Shown here piece after piece: positions 25,251-33,856 of a stretch of 64,000 bases of DNA. The notes under the pieces were generated by a model. That model ran no database searches. It was given only the letters and a program-made list of their open reading frames with translations, and was not told the origin of the DNA. How positions within the stretch are numbered: position 1 is the stretch's first letter; every line of letters starts with the position of its first letter. The position numbers and the translations under genes were made by a program. The stretch lies in the NCBI GenBank assembly GCA_964352025.1, contig CAYGPZ010000008.1:67888-131887 (forward strand), read 5' to 3'. Source of the DNA: Hirschia sp964352025 (lineage in GTDB: Bacteria > Pseudomonadota > Alphaproteobacteria > Caulobacterales > Hyphomonadaceae).

Positions 25251-27590
25251 TTATTTATCACGCAGTGCATACCGATCAGCATAAAGTGCTTCATTTATGT
25301 CGCGCGCTGCCTCTACCATCTCGGGATATGGAATATCTGTACTTCCAACAAATCCGACATTGTAGTTTTCACCGTCAAATGCGCGTCCAGTCAACGGAGA
25401 ATCTACATATTGAAACCAGTGAGCTCCGACTAGAACAGAATTGGTCGTGACAGAATGCAAGTAATCTTTGTACATGCGTCCACGATCAGATTGATCGGCA
25501 GCTTGTACAAGTCCGTGATGATATAAACCAGTATCTGAGATTGCACCAAAGTGGAATTCACCAATTTGAACCGGCTTATCAAGCTCTGTTAGAAAACCCC
25601 AAGCTTCTTGGCTCAAGCCATCATCATAAATATTAAAGCTGAGCACATCGCTATATTTTAGAGCAGCGGAAACCGTTTCAGATGGCATACCCCAACTTGC
25701 TAAACGCGCGCCCATATATAGATGGTTTGGAAGATGTTTTTCAATAGTTTGGTCCACGATGCGGAAATACTGATCTGAATAGTCCTCCATCATTATGGAA
25801 AGATCTGCACCCAATGCAGCGGTGTCAGCATCAATAGTAAACCCTTGATCAAAGACTTCCCAAGACACAAGCTCCAATCCCCAAGCTTCGTTAAGCGCTT
25901 CAATTGTCTGGTACTTTTCCTTCATCATCTTAGAAAAAGCGGCTTTGGCAAAACTAACTTCCGTACTTCTTTCAAGAGCGGTATAAAGAATACCGTACAT
26001 TTGTCTTAGCGTACCTGTAGGTGATCCCCAACTTTTCTCATTGTCGATGAAAACACCTATACACCAAGGCGAGCCTTTTACTTCATCAGCAATCACTGAA
26101 ATAGTTGCTTCCGCCCGCTCGGCAAATTTAGGGTCATAATAATCTGGCATTTCACCCCAAACCTGTCCTGGTGCAGACAATGTTTGATAATCACCAATGA
26201 TCCAGCCATTGGCGAAATATGCGACTTCTTCATTTGAATAAAAAGCTGGATCTACCCAATTTCCAAAAGAAGTGAACCCCCAGCTTTTCATACGATCTAA
26301 CGTGACGTCTTCCCATTTGCGTATATATGATTCAGGTTCTATTTCACCATAACGACGCTCTAAATTTGCGCGATAAAAACTATATGTCTCACCACTGTCT
26401 ATAGGTGCCTGACGGACAGTACGGCGATAACTGTAATGATCTGCCAATGGCTCATCATATTCCGGGAGCCAATTGAACATCTCTCTTCGAAGTTCGCTGG
26501 CGACATATGCAGTCTCTTTAACTTCATCAGATACAGCCACCATACCCATGGAGTCTTCTGGCGTTACTTCACTGCTGTCTACGTGTCGAATACTATCATC
26601 GCGGAAATCTACTCCGGTCATTGTCATCAAATTCGCAATTCGAATATTTGCAATTGCATTGGAAAAGAACAGATAACCGTCCGGATCAACATACCACCAC
26701 TGTCCATCAACTTTTTCGACTCGAAAATATCCAGTTGCCTCTAATTTTGGACCATCTTTCCAACCACCAAAACGAGAGCGGTCAGGAAATACTGGGTTCG
26801 CTTTGAGATCCGCTAACTCTGCTTCTGCAGCGGCTGTCAATTCTTCATCAGAGTGAATTTTAATCGGAAAATCGACTTTTGCGTTTTGTCCATATTCATC
26901 AACAAGTCCAACTAACCAATTCTTATCAATTTCTGGGTTCGCGCGTAGGCGAACATTGTCAATGTTTATTGATCTATCTTCTATAAGACCCCAAGCGAAA
27001 ATTTGGACTTCACTGATCTCTGAAAGGTTCAAATTCCCAGGGGTCAAATCACCCCACCGATATACCGCCATGACATCATCATCCCATGGCTCGGGGTATT
27101 CTCGCATACCACCCATATCACCAGCAGAGGGTGCATCTACCCAGTGATATAGAGTAGCCGTTTCGCCTGCAGGGATAACATTGCTTTTGTTTACAAACGT
27201 ACCATCACTATCCACAATCCCAATATAAACTTGAACAGAAGTATCTCCAGTATTCTCTATATCGACGGCCAGATTGAAATCTTTGTAATTAGTCCAGTCA
27301 AATGGAGTATCAGGTTTTATTTTCAGTACAGAGCCGTGCCCATTCACCTCAAAATTCACATCTAGCGATCCATTCTTTTCTTCACCCGACGCTGAGAAAG
27401 ATGCATGTTCGCCAGATATAGAATATCCCGTTTCGTCTCCATCAAAATGCGCAATAATTTCACCTTGCCAAGCTTGATCGCCTAGAACCGCTGCCTCACT
27501 TTTGGCAGAAGGTAGTTCAGTCGTACATCCAACTAAAGACACACCCAAAACAGAGTACACCGTAAGCATAAAGCGGCTTTTGAAAGTCAT
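25251..27590 (-). CDS. GH50 beta-agarase-like lipoprotein
   Basis: 779 residues. The signal ends in LVGC, so Cys22 should be lipidated. After a beta-sandwich, carbohydrate-binding-like module (about 40-215) comes a large TIM-barrel hydrolase. DNEKSWGSP supplies the likely acid/base Glu518, and IGEFHFGA the likely nucleophile Glu678, the same two motifs and spacing as in family GH50 agarases such as Saccharophagus Aga50D (from memory). Hydrolysis of agarose oligosaccharides to neoagarobiose at the cell surface is the predicted job. The gene shares a strand with a sulfatase 142 bases upstream, which fits red-algal galactan use. No TonB receptor is nearby. Confidence 0.85.
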   Translation of the reverse strand: MTFKSRFMLTVYSVLGVSLVGCTTELPSAKSEAAVLGDQAWQGEIIAHFDGDETGYSISGEHASFSASGEEKNGSLDVNFEVNGHGSVLKIKPDTPFDWTNYKDFNLAVDIENTGDTSVQVYIGIVDSDGTFVNKSNVIPAGETATLYHWVDAPSAGDMGGMREYPEPWDDDVMAVYRWGDLTPGNLNLSEISEVQIFAWGLIEDRSINIDNVRLRANPEIDKNWLVGLVDEYGQNAKVDFPIKIHSDEELTAAAEAELADLKANPVFPDRSRFGGWKDGPKLEATGYFRVEKVDGQWWYVDPDGYLFFSNAIANIRIANLMTMTGVDFRDDSIRHVDSSEVTPEDSMGMVAVSDEVKETAYVASELRREMFNWLPEYDEPLADHYSYRRTVRQAPIDSGETYSFYRANLERRYGEIEPESYIRKWEDVTLDRMKSWGFTSFGNWVDPAFYSNEEVAYFANGWIIGDYQTLSAPGQVWGEMPDYYDPKFAERAEATISVIADEVKGSPWCIGVFIDNEKSWGSPTGTLRQMYGILYTALERSTEVSFAKAAFSKMMKEKYQTIEALNEAWGLELVSWEVFDQGFTIDADTAALGADLSIMMEDYSDQYFRIVDQTIEKHLPNHLYMGARLASWGMPSETVSAALKYSDVLSFNIYDDGLSQEAWGFLTELDKPVQIGEFHFGAISDTGLYHHGLVQAADQSDRGRMYKDYLHSVTTNSVLVGAHWFQYVDSPLTGRAFDGENYNVGFVGSTDIPYPEMVEAARDINEALYADRYALRDK

Positions 27591-27732
27591 GAAATTTCCC
27601 CGATTTAAAATGCAGTTTTTGGAACTTAGTCGTCAGACTGCGCATATTTTATGAGGGAAGCTGCCCACTTTATTACAAATTGTCAACGATTCAAATTTCT
27701 ACCTAAATACGGACCGAAAGAAGTAAGAAAAA

Positions 27733-29622
27733 TCAAGGAATGACCCTTATAGATAAGGTTTTGTGGACACTTTCATATTCGAAACTTGAAGATTGATCCA
27801 ACGCGGTAGGTGCTGCTTTTTCCCACGAATACAGCTTCACCTGTACGTCACCGACGGAGAGAGCCGTCGTTTCACCAAATTTGTCTATATCCAAAATTTC
27901 CGGGTTGTCAGATAGCCAAATCACGCCTTTGCGCGTTGCGTTTTCAGGCAAAACATTGCCTTCCATTTGGATCTTTTGGCCAACCTTCAATTCCGTCTCT
28001 TCTGAATGTAGCTGTACACCTTCTACAGGAACATATTCATGTCGCTCCAATATCAGTTTCATCTCTTCATAGGCCTTTTTTTGTTCCGCACTAAGCTGAG
28101 AAACATCAAGACCACTATACCGCTTTACACCAAATCTATGTTCGGCAACTCTATCGCCCTGCTTTTCAAATAGGTCTGTTCGTAAGTCAAAGAAACGTCC
28201 CTCTGGGAAATCAATGCTCGGGCCATAAAGTTTGAAATTTGTATTGAAAACAGCAGCCTCACGATGTCGGTTGGTTAGGTCATCATATCGAGCATTACCA
28301 ATATACCAACTATAAATATGATCACGTGGAGGGGTATTACTCTGCTCTATCGCTTGAGGCCAAAAACTTAGACTATCTTCAGAAATATGATCTGGAATTT
28401 CAATTCCAGCAGCATCTGCGATCGTCGCAAATATATCCGTCACAAAGACCATTCCATTATATGTGCGAACACTTTTCTGTTGTGCTGGAATTTTACCGGG
28501 CTGGTTCAGAATGAGCCCAACATGCGTTCCATTATCCGCTGTACCACCTTTGCGTCCGGGGTATATTTCGCCATTTTCAAAGACGTGAGAGAATATTTCT
28601 TTTGTTCCATTATCGCCCATTACAACAATAAGTGTTTTCTCTCGAATACCTGTTTCATCCAGCTTTTGAACAATGCGTCCTATTAACTTGTCAGTATATT
28701 CCAGCATATCGAGCATGTATTTTTCATCATCCAGCACTTGCCCAGTCCAGTCAGGGCCCTGTTCGAGCGCATCATTTAAAACCATCTGCCCATCCACCAA
28801 TGTCCACTGGCCGCGGGTTTCATAAAACGTACCTTCGTGAAAATTATCAAAGTCGCTATGAGGCTGTGTGTCTGGTGTTGGTTTATGATCATCGTGAACC
28901 AAAGCCATCGGATAATACATCATAAAAGGTTTATCTTGGTGGCGATCGATAAAGTCTAACGCGTGGCGATTAAAAATATCTGGACCGTACCATCGCCGAC
29001 CCGTCTCTGGGTCCACATCGTCTGAACCCGTATAATCAACTATTTCGCCATTTATGACCAAATTAGGATTCATAAATCGCTGCCCCTGCTCTCGCAGATC
29101 AAAGGCGGTATATTCATCAAATCCAAATTTCGTTAGATAATCCTTGGCCGGAATTTCTTTAGTCCCGCGGCTTTGTTTCCATTTCCCAAATAAGCCGGTG
29201 ACATAACCTTCTCTTTGAAAAACGTCAGAAAACATAATATCAGCATGAAATTGTGCGCGATGCTGGACATAATTTCTCTCATTGCCTCTCCCAGTCAAAA
29301 GAGCAATGCGACTAGGTTCACACAGTGGATGAGTATAAGCGTATTTGGCTAGAAAGCCCGTTCGCGCCAAATCATCTATGTTTGGGGTAGAAATTCTTGC
29401 ATCTGGAAAATGGCCACCAACGGACCTTAGTATAGGCGCGCCGTAAATACTCATTCCATAATGGCTCAAATCATCAATGAGTATCACAATGACATTCGTA
29501 TAATCACCGTCCTGAGATAATTGCTCTGACGATAAATTCTTATCTGACTTCTGCACACCACAAGCAGCTAAGGCTGCCACCGCAAAAACAGACACAAACA
29601 TCGCAACGATACGATTTGCCAT
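27733..29622 (-). CDS. Formylglycine sulfatase lipoprotein
   Basis: 629 residues from the ATG at 29622. The signal ends in AAC (Cys21), so it is a lipoprotein. The sulfatase core has the metal-binding LIDDL, then C-x-P-S-R with Cys101 in LCEPSRIALLTGR, the residue converted to formylglycine, then FGKWK and GDNGTK. The C-terminal end, from about residue 540, reads like a bacterial Ig-like (BIG2) domain, an uncommon addition. It sits before the GH50 agarase-like gene and presumably removes sulfate from algal galactans before or after cleavage. The substrate position cannot be told. Confidence 0.87.
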   Translation of the reverse strand: MANRIVAMFVSVFAVAALAACGVQKSDKNLSSEQLSQDGDYTNVIVILIDDLSHYGMSIYGAPILRSVGGHFPDARISTPNIDDLARTGFLAKYAYTHPLCEPSRIALLTGRGNERNYVQHRAQFHADIMFSDVFQREGYVTGLFGKWKQSRGTKEIPAKDYLTKFGFDEYTAFDLREQGQRFMNPNLVINGEIVDYTGSDDVDPETGRRWYGPDIFNRHALDFIDRHQDKPFMMYYPMALVHDDHKPTPDTQPHSDFDNFHEGTFYETRGQWTLVDGQMVLNDALEQGPDWTGQVLDDEKYMLDMLEYTDKLIGRIVQKLDETGIREKTLIVVMGDNGTKEIFSHVFENGEIYPGRKGGTADNGTHVGLILNQPGKIPAQQKSVRTYNGMVFVTDIFATIADAAGIEIPDHISEDSLSFWPQAIEQSNTPPRDHIYSWYIGNARYDDLTNRHREAAVFNTNFKLYGPSIDFPEGRFFDLRTDLFEKQGDRVAEHRFGVKRYSGLDVSQLSAEQKKAYEEMKLILERHEYVPVEGVQLHSEETELKVGQKIQMEGNVLPENATRKGVIWLSDNPEILDIDKFGETTALSVGDVQVKLYSWEKAAPTALDQSSSFEYESVHKTLSIRVIP

Positions 29623-29707
29623 TAGACTAATCTTCCCAAGACCACTGCACTTGTATATAATTTTTTGCGCGCGGCTAAATTGTAGTCGTCCCAATTCGAA
29701 TAGTGAT

Positions 29708-29983
29708 TTATTCGCCTTCGCCGAACTTATTCTCGATGAGTTCTATAATTGCACTCATAGCTTTTTCAGCATCGGCACCTTCTGCCTCAACATCGACGAC
29801 ACAGCCTTTATATGCCGCGAGCATTAGCAAATCCATTACAGCTATTGCTGAAGCTGTCTCGCCCTCATGCTTAACAGTTATTTTGGCATCATGCTTCAGC
29901 GCTTCTTTCGCCAAAGCCGCCGAAGCGCGGGCGTGCAGCCCTTTTTTATTGCAGATTGTAACTGTGTCAGTGACCTTCTGCAT
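29708..29983 (-). CDS. HPr phosphocarrier of the nitrogen/regulatory PTS, lacking the HprK serine
   Basis: 91 residues. The phospho-acceptor His17 lies in KKGLHARASA. Aligned without gaps to E. coli HPr, the stretch AS-A-K-S46 becomes AS-A-I-A48: the regulatory Ser46 is replaced by Ala, so phosphorylation by HPr kinase/phosphorylase is not possible at the usual site. In most Alphaproteobacteria HPr is encoded with hprK and rapZ next to EIIA-Man; both are missing here. HPr passes phosphate from EI to EIIA, in these bacteria as regulation more than sugar transport. It lies two bases after the EIIA gene. Confidence 0.92.
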   Translation of the reverse strand: MQKVTDTVTICNKKGLHARASAALAKEALKHDAKITVKHEGETASAIAVMDLLMLAAYKGCVVDVEAEGADAEKAMSAIIELIENKFGEGE

Positions 29984-29985
29984 TC

Positions 29986-30387
29986 TTACGATTTCTGCAA
30001 TACGAGCGAGGCAATGGAAATATACTTGCGTCCTGCATCTTGAACAGCCAATGCGACCTTATCCATGGGCTGATCTTTGCGAACTTCAGCAACCTTAATA
30101 AGCATGGGTAGGTTTACACCGGCAATCACTTCGATTTTAGCCTGCCCCATTACCGATATGGCCAGATTGGAAGGTGTTCCACCAAACATATCTGTAAAAA
30201 TGATAACGCCGTCTCCAGAATCACATTTGGCCGACACATCTATAATTTCTTGACGACGCGCTTCCATGTCATCATCGGCATCAATACAGATAGCTTTAAA
30301 GGCATCCTGAGCACCGAAGACATGTTCTGTCGCAGCAATAAATTCTTTGGCTAGTTCGCCATGGGTTACAACAACCACACCTATCAT
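29986..30387 (-). CDS. EIIA domain protein of the mannose PTS family
   Basis: 133 residues, a single IIA-Man domain. The predicted phospho-acceptor is His9 in VVVTHGELA; IFTDMFGGTPSNLA and VIAGVNLPMLIKV are the family core. No IIB, IIC or IID gene is present, so the protein is regulatory rather than part of a sugar transporter, as in other Alphaproteobacteria. It lies 78 bases after chvG, where hprK and rapZ would normally be, and two bases before HPr. The exact output is unknown. Confidence 0.9.
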   Translation of the reverse strand: MIGVVVVTHGELAKEFIAATEHVFGAQDAFKAICIDADDDMEARRQEIIDVSAKCDSGDGVIIFTDMFGGTPSNLAISVMGQAKIEVIAGVNLPMLIKVAEVRKDQPMDKVALAVQDAGRKYISIASLVLQKS

Positions 30388-30465
30388 ATTCGGTCTTCTC
30401 CCAAAATCACCCGAGGGAAATCTGACGACTGAATTTGCGCTGGGTCAAGATACAAAATACAGGAT

Positions 30466-32091
30466 TTAGGTCACAATTGGCAGAAGAACAACAAACTGTG
30501 CTCCCAATACCTCACCCTCACTACCGTCAGCGTTTGATTTCTTACGGTTTTTCACAAAAACCTGACCGTGATGCGTTTCAACGATCTGTTTGACAATGGA
30601 CAGCCCTAAACCCGAATTATTCCCGAACTGGGTCCCCTTTGGCCGGTCAGAATAAAAACGATCAAATATTTTATCCAGCTTATCTTCTGGCACACCGGGA
30701 CCATTGTCATCAAATACCAGCGCAATATTCTGCTCTTCACGTCGCGCGGTAATCGTCACAAGCCCATCCTCGGGAGAGAAAGACCGCGCATTCTCTACCA
30801 AATTGCGGATAACTTGCGCCAATGGCCCTTCTCGCCCCTTAAAGTCTAAATGACCAAGTCGGGTATCAAGCTTTAGCTCGACATGAGCAGCACCTTCTTT
30901 TCGCGTATCTTGCCATATAGATACCAAATCTTCCAATAAGCGCCCTAGATCGACGATTGTTGCTTCTTCACGGGCAATCTCCGCTTCAAGTCGCGACGCA
31001 TTGGAAATATCGGTAATCAAGCGGTCTAACCTAACGACATCGCGTGAGATAACTTTACGCATACGCTCGCGCACATCAGGGCTATCCACCGCCTCAGCCG
31101 TTTCTACGGCAGAGCGAATAGATGTCAGTGGATTTTTCAATTCATGCGCCACATCAGCGGCAAAGCGTTCATTGAGCACGATACGATCATGCAAGGCACC
31201 CGTCATCGCTTCCAGCGCTTTTGCCAAATCCCCGATCTCATCTTTGCGCTTGGACATGACCGGCATATCCAAACGTTGTGATTTACCCGTGCGCACGCGG
31301 TCAGCTGCGATAGACAGACGCCGTAATGGCCGCGCAATACCTGCCGTCAATAAAAACGATGTCACAAGCGAAACCAGAACAGCAACCGAGATAATAGGTG
31401 CCAAAGCGGCCCGCTCTGCGCGGATAATGTCTTCAATATCACTGGCCTCTACCGTGACAACACCGACAACAGCAGATACATGCTGGACAGGCACAGACAC
31501 AGAAATCAACCGCTCACCACGTTCAGAAAACCTCTGCGCAGCGGCGTTTTTCCCAGAAAGCGCGATTGATAATTCTTCATTCAGAGACGTTGCGCCATTC
31601 ATATCTGTTGCGTCATCAGAACCGCCAAACAGTCCGGATACATTACGAGATACACCCACAGCCCACCTATCCAGCAGGCCCGGCTTTTTAATGGGCGGCA
31701 ATTCCGATGTCTTGATAAACTCATCCAGCAAGAAACTATCGGCAATCGTCTCACCACTCGCCGCAAACAATCGCACACGCGTATTGGGTGGCACTTGCAA
31801 GCGTTTCAGCAATGCCCGCGAAAGCGCTTCGTTCAAGGTGGGTTGCGGTGTGCCCTGTGTCGCCGTCAAAGACAGCACAGACTCATAGGTCAGCGCTTGC
31901 GCTTCCAAGGATTCAGAACGCGCCTGCACCAGTCCAGCCCGCACTTCGTTCACCAGCAAGGCACCGGCAATCAGAATAAGAAGCCCTGCTAAGTTTGAGG
32001 CAAGGATCAGCCGCGCAATGCGAGATGTAAAAAGAGATTTCACAATACGCTTAACATTATGAAACAGGCCTTGCTCATCTATTTCTATCAT
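30466..32091 (-). CDS. chvG: ChvG sensor histidine kinase
   Basis: 541 residues. Two transmembrane helices (about 27-48 and 245-265) bracket a periplasmic stimulus-sensing domain. A HAMP segment follows, then the dimerisation domain with phospho-acceptor His316 in VAHELKNPL and the ATP domain with N box LIRNLVENARSF-like sequence, DNGPGV and GLGLSIV. It is the kinase partner of ChvI, which lies 44 bases upstream on the same strand. In Rhizobiales and Caulobacter the system senses acid, envelope or osmotic stress. The start ATG has only a weak Shine-Dalgarno site, consistent with translation coupled to chvI. Confidence 0.92.
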   Translation of the reverse strand: MIEIDEQGLFHNVKRIVKSLFTSRIARLILASNLAGLLILIAGALLVNEVRAGLVQARSESLEAQALTYESVLSLTATQGTPQPTLNEALSRALLKRLQVPPNTRVRLFAASGETIADSFLLDEFIKTSELPPIKKPGLLDRWAVGVSRNVSGLFGGSDDATDMNGATSLNEELSIALSGKNAAAQRFSERGERLISVSVPVQHVSAVVGVVTVEASDIEDIIRAERAALAPIISVAVLVSLVTSFLLTAGIARPLRRLSIAADRVRTGKSQRLDMPVMSKRKDEIGDLAKALEAMTGALHDRIVLNERFAADVAHELKNPLTSIRSAVETAEAVDSPDVRERMRKVISRDVVRLDRLITDISNASRLEAEIAREEATIVDLGRLLEDLVSIWQDTRKEGAAHVELKLDTRLGHLDFKGREGPLAQVIRNLVENARSFSPEDGLVTITARREEQNIALVFDDNGPGVPEDKLDKIFDRFYSDRPKGTQFGNNSGLGLSIVKQIVETHHGQVFVKNRKKSNADGSEGEVLGAQFVVLLPIVT

Positions 32092-32135
32092 AAGAGCAGG
32101 CCCTCTTCACACATCATGTCGAACATTCGCGCGAC

Positions 32136-32828
32136 TTAAGCTTCTTTATAGCGATATCCAACGCCATAGAGTGTCTCGATTGAATCAAACACATCATCCT
32201 GATCGCGGAATTTCTTACGCAGACGTTTAATGTGGCTATCAATCGTGCGGTCATCCACATAGACCTGATCATCATAAGCAGCATCCATTAGCTGGTCGCG
32301 GCTCTTCACATAACCCGGACGCGTGGACAGTGCTTGCAAGATCAAAAACTCCGTCACAGTCAGGCGTACCACTTCACCTTTCCAAGTACAGGCGTGACGA
32401 TTTGGATCGAGTGTGAGAGATCCACGTACGATCGGCTTCTTATCGCCCTCTTCGGTGACACCCGCCCCGCGTGAACGACGCAGTACAGCTTTCACACGCT
32501 CTGACAATAACCGCATGGAACAAGGCTTACGGATAAAATCATCAGCCCCAATGTTAAAGCCAACCACTTCGTCAATCTCGTCATCTTTCGATGTCAGGAA
32601 GATCGCAGGCAGGTTGGATGTCTGACGCAAACGGCGCAGCAATTCCATACCATCCATTTTAGGCATTTTCACATCAAGGATAGCCAGCTCCGGCGGATGC
32701 TCAGCCAAGCCCTGCAACGCTGCCTCACCATCATGATAAGCGCGTACAGTATATCCCTCTGCCTCAAAGAAGACTTTCAGGCTCTCAACAATGTTTTCGT
32801 CGTCATCGACCAAAGCGATGGTTGTCAT
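32136..32828 (-). CDS. chvI: ChvI response regulator (OmpR family)
   Basis: 230 residues from the ATG at 32828, chosen because AAGGGGA lies six bases upstream; the in-frame ATG at 32852 lacks this. The receiver has DDD at 8-10, phospho-acceptor Asp52 in LDVKMPKMDG and Lys in IRKPCS. The winged-helix OmpR-type DNA-binding domain (LTVTEFLIL, DRTIDSHIKRLRKKF, GVGYRY) is complete. It is the first gene of the chvI-chvG unit, with its promoter in the 240-base gap to the accessory region. Confidence 0.94.
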   Translation of the reverse strand: MTTIALVDDDENIVESLKVFFEAEGYTVRAYHDGEAALQGLAEHPPELAILDVKMPKMDGMELLRRLRQTSNLPAIFLTSKDDEIDEVVGFNIGADDFIRKPCSMRLLSERVKAVLRRSRGAGVTEEGDKKPIVRGSLTLDPNRHACTWKGEVVRLTVTEFLILQALSTRPGYVKSRDQLMDAAYDDQVYVDDRTIDSHIKRLRKKFRDQDDVFDSIETLYGVGYRYKEA

Positions 32829-32973
32829 GGGTGTCCCCTTATTTTTGGCCATTTTTACATGCCAAAATGCAAATCAGTTACCCCTACTATAACGCAAGCC
32901 ACATCTTGGCCAAGTCCTGACTGATATAAGGTTTAATTTAGGCAGTTTATGGCGATGTCAGGAGAATTCGCGT

Positions 32974-33081
32974 GTGAGGGTATATTCCGCTGCCAATGCA
33001 GCGACCTATAGCGCGGGAATACTAAGCCTGTTGTTAGCTAAAGGGAAAATCAAACCCAAGGACTTTGTTGGCTCTAACTAA
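32974..33081 (+). CDS. Possible 35-residue ORF or gene remnant
   Basis: A GTG at 32974, nine bases after AGGAG, opens a 35-codon frame ending in TAA at 33079-33081. The peptide has an Ala/Leu-rich middle (YSAGILSLLLAKGK) and looks protein-like rather than random. I do not recognise it. It overlaps the end of the convergent nucleotidyltransferase gene by eight bases. It may be a small protein or the tail of a lost gene at the edge of the island. Confidence 0.25.
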   Translation: MRVYSAANAATYSAGILSLLLAKGKIKPKDFVGSN

Positions 33082-33856
33082 AAATTTTAGTCCAACAGCT
33101 TTCCCAGCTAGCAATTTGGGCAGCTTCTACTACTTTTCGCTTTTCGGCAACAGTCATCAATCCTGAAAGTACATTGCTAGAATTGGACGGATCAACAATT
33201 CGACTGTTCAATAGAGGGTTGGATACTTCTTTTGCAAGTTCATTGAAAATGTGTTCCATGTTTCCAGCGAGGTCTGATAATGACTTGTATTTGAGTATTT
33301 GATTTATCAGCAAATATTCCATGTATATTGACGGAAACTCTAGTTTGTTTTTCTCTCTCCAAATTTTAATCAACTTAATCTCATCAGTTCGTCCCGATTC
33401 TGAAACATCAGAAACATGCTGTTGAACATTAGTTTGAACGTACGATTGCTTCTTAGTCGAATAAATAAAATGTTTGTGAGTAAAGTTAGGTACTTTTCTA
33501 GCGGGAGTAACATCAACCTTTAGTCCTGAAAAATTTAGTCCTACCGATACATTTTGATTTCTTAAATCGGGATAAATAAGCCGCAAATAATTTACAAAAC
33601 TAGTATTAATACCCTTCAGCCCGCCATTACTTTCATTGCATCTGCTTGATAAAGAAACGACAATATCTAAATCAGAACTTGGATAAATTGCTGTTTTCTT
33701 AGCCAGAGAACCCGAGAGAATAATATCTTGAAAACAAGTATCAGCCCACTCTTGGAGCACCTCATAAAGAAGATTCAACTCATCTCGATAGGCTGACAAA
33801 TCTCCAACTTGATGGTAACTCAACACAGATTTCAAATAAGTTTCTGAATTAGTCAT
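33074..33856 (-). CDS. CD-NTase-like nucleotidyltransferase (putative second-messenger synthase)
   Basis: 260 residues from the ATG at 33856; the upstream TTG at 33868 is less likely. The polymerase-beta type active site is intact: Gly49-Ser50 in SGSLAKKT, Asp62 and Asp64 in SSDLDIVV, and a third carboxylate Asp115 in LKVDVTPA. The C-terminal half (EIKLIKIWREKN, YMEYLLINQIL) is helical, like the OAS/CD-NTase and archaeal CCA-enzyme families. The upstream gene for a membrane protein overlaps it by eight bases (ATGACTAA), so they are made together. A CBASS-type synthase is the favoured reading; an ordinary RNA-modifying transferase remains possible. Base composition is AT-richer than its neighbours. 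Confidence 0.65.
   Translation of the reverse strand: MTNSETYLKSVLSYHQVGDLSAYRDELNLLYEVLQEWADTCFQDIILSGSLAKKTAIYPSSDLDIVVSLSSRCNESNGGLKGINTSFVNYLRLIYPDLRNQNVSVGLNFSGLKVDVTPARKVPNFTHKHFIYSTKKQSYVQTNVQQHVSDVSESGRTDEIKLIKIWREKNKLEFPSIYMEYLLINQILKYKSLSDLAGNMEHIFNELAKEVSNPLLNSRIVDPSNSSNVLSGLMTVAEKRKVVEAAQIASWESCWTKIFS

Noticed and set aside
31001..31888. 295-codon open frame on the plus strand over chvG
   Set aside because: It lies entirely antisense to chvG, whose kinase motifs are complete. The peptide has no recognisable pattern and is Ser/Arg-rich, as expected of a shadow frame.
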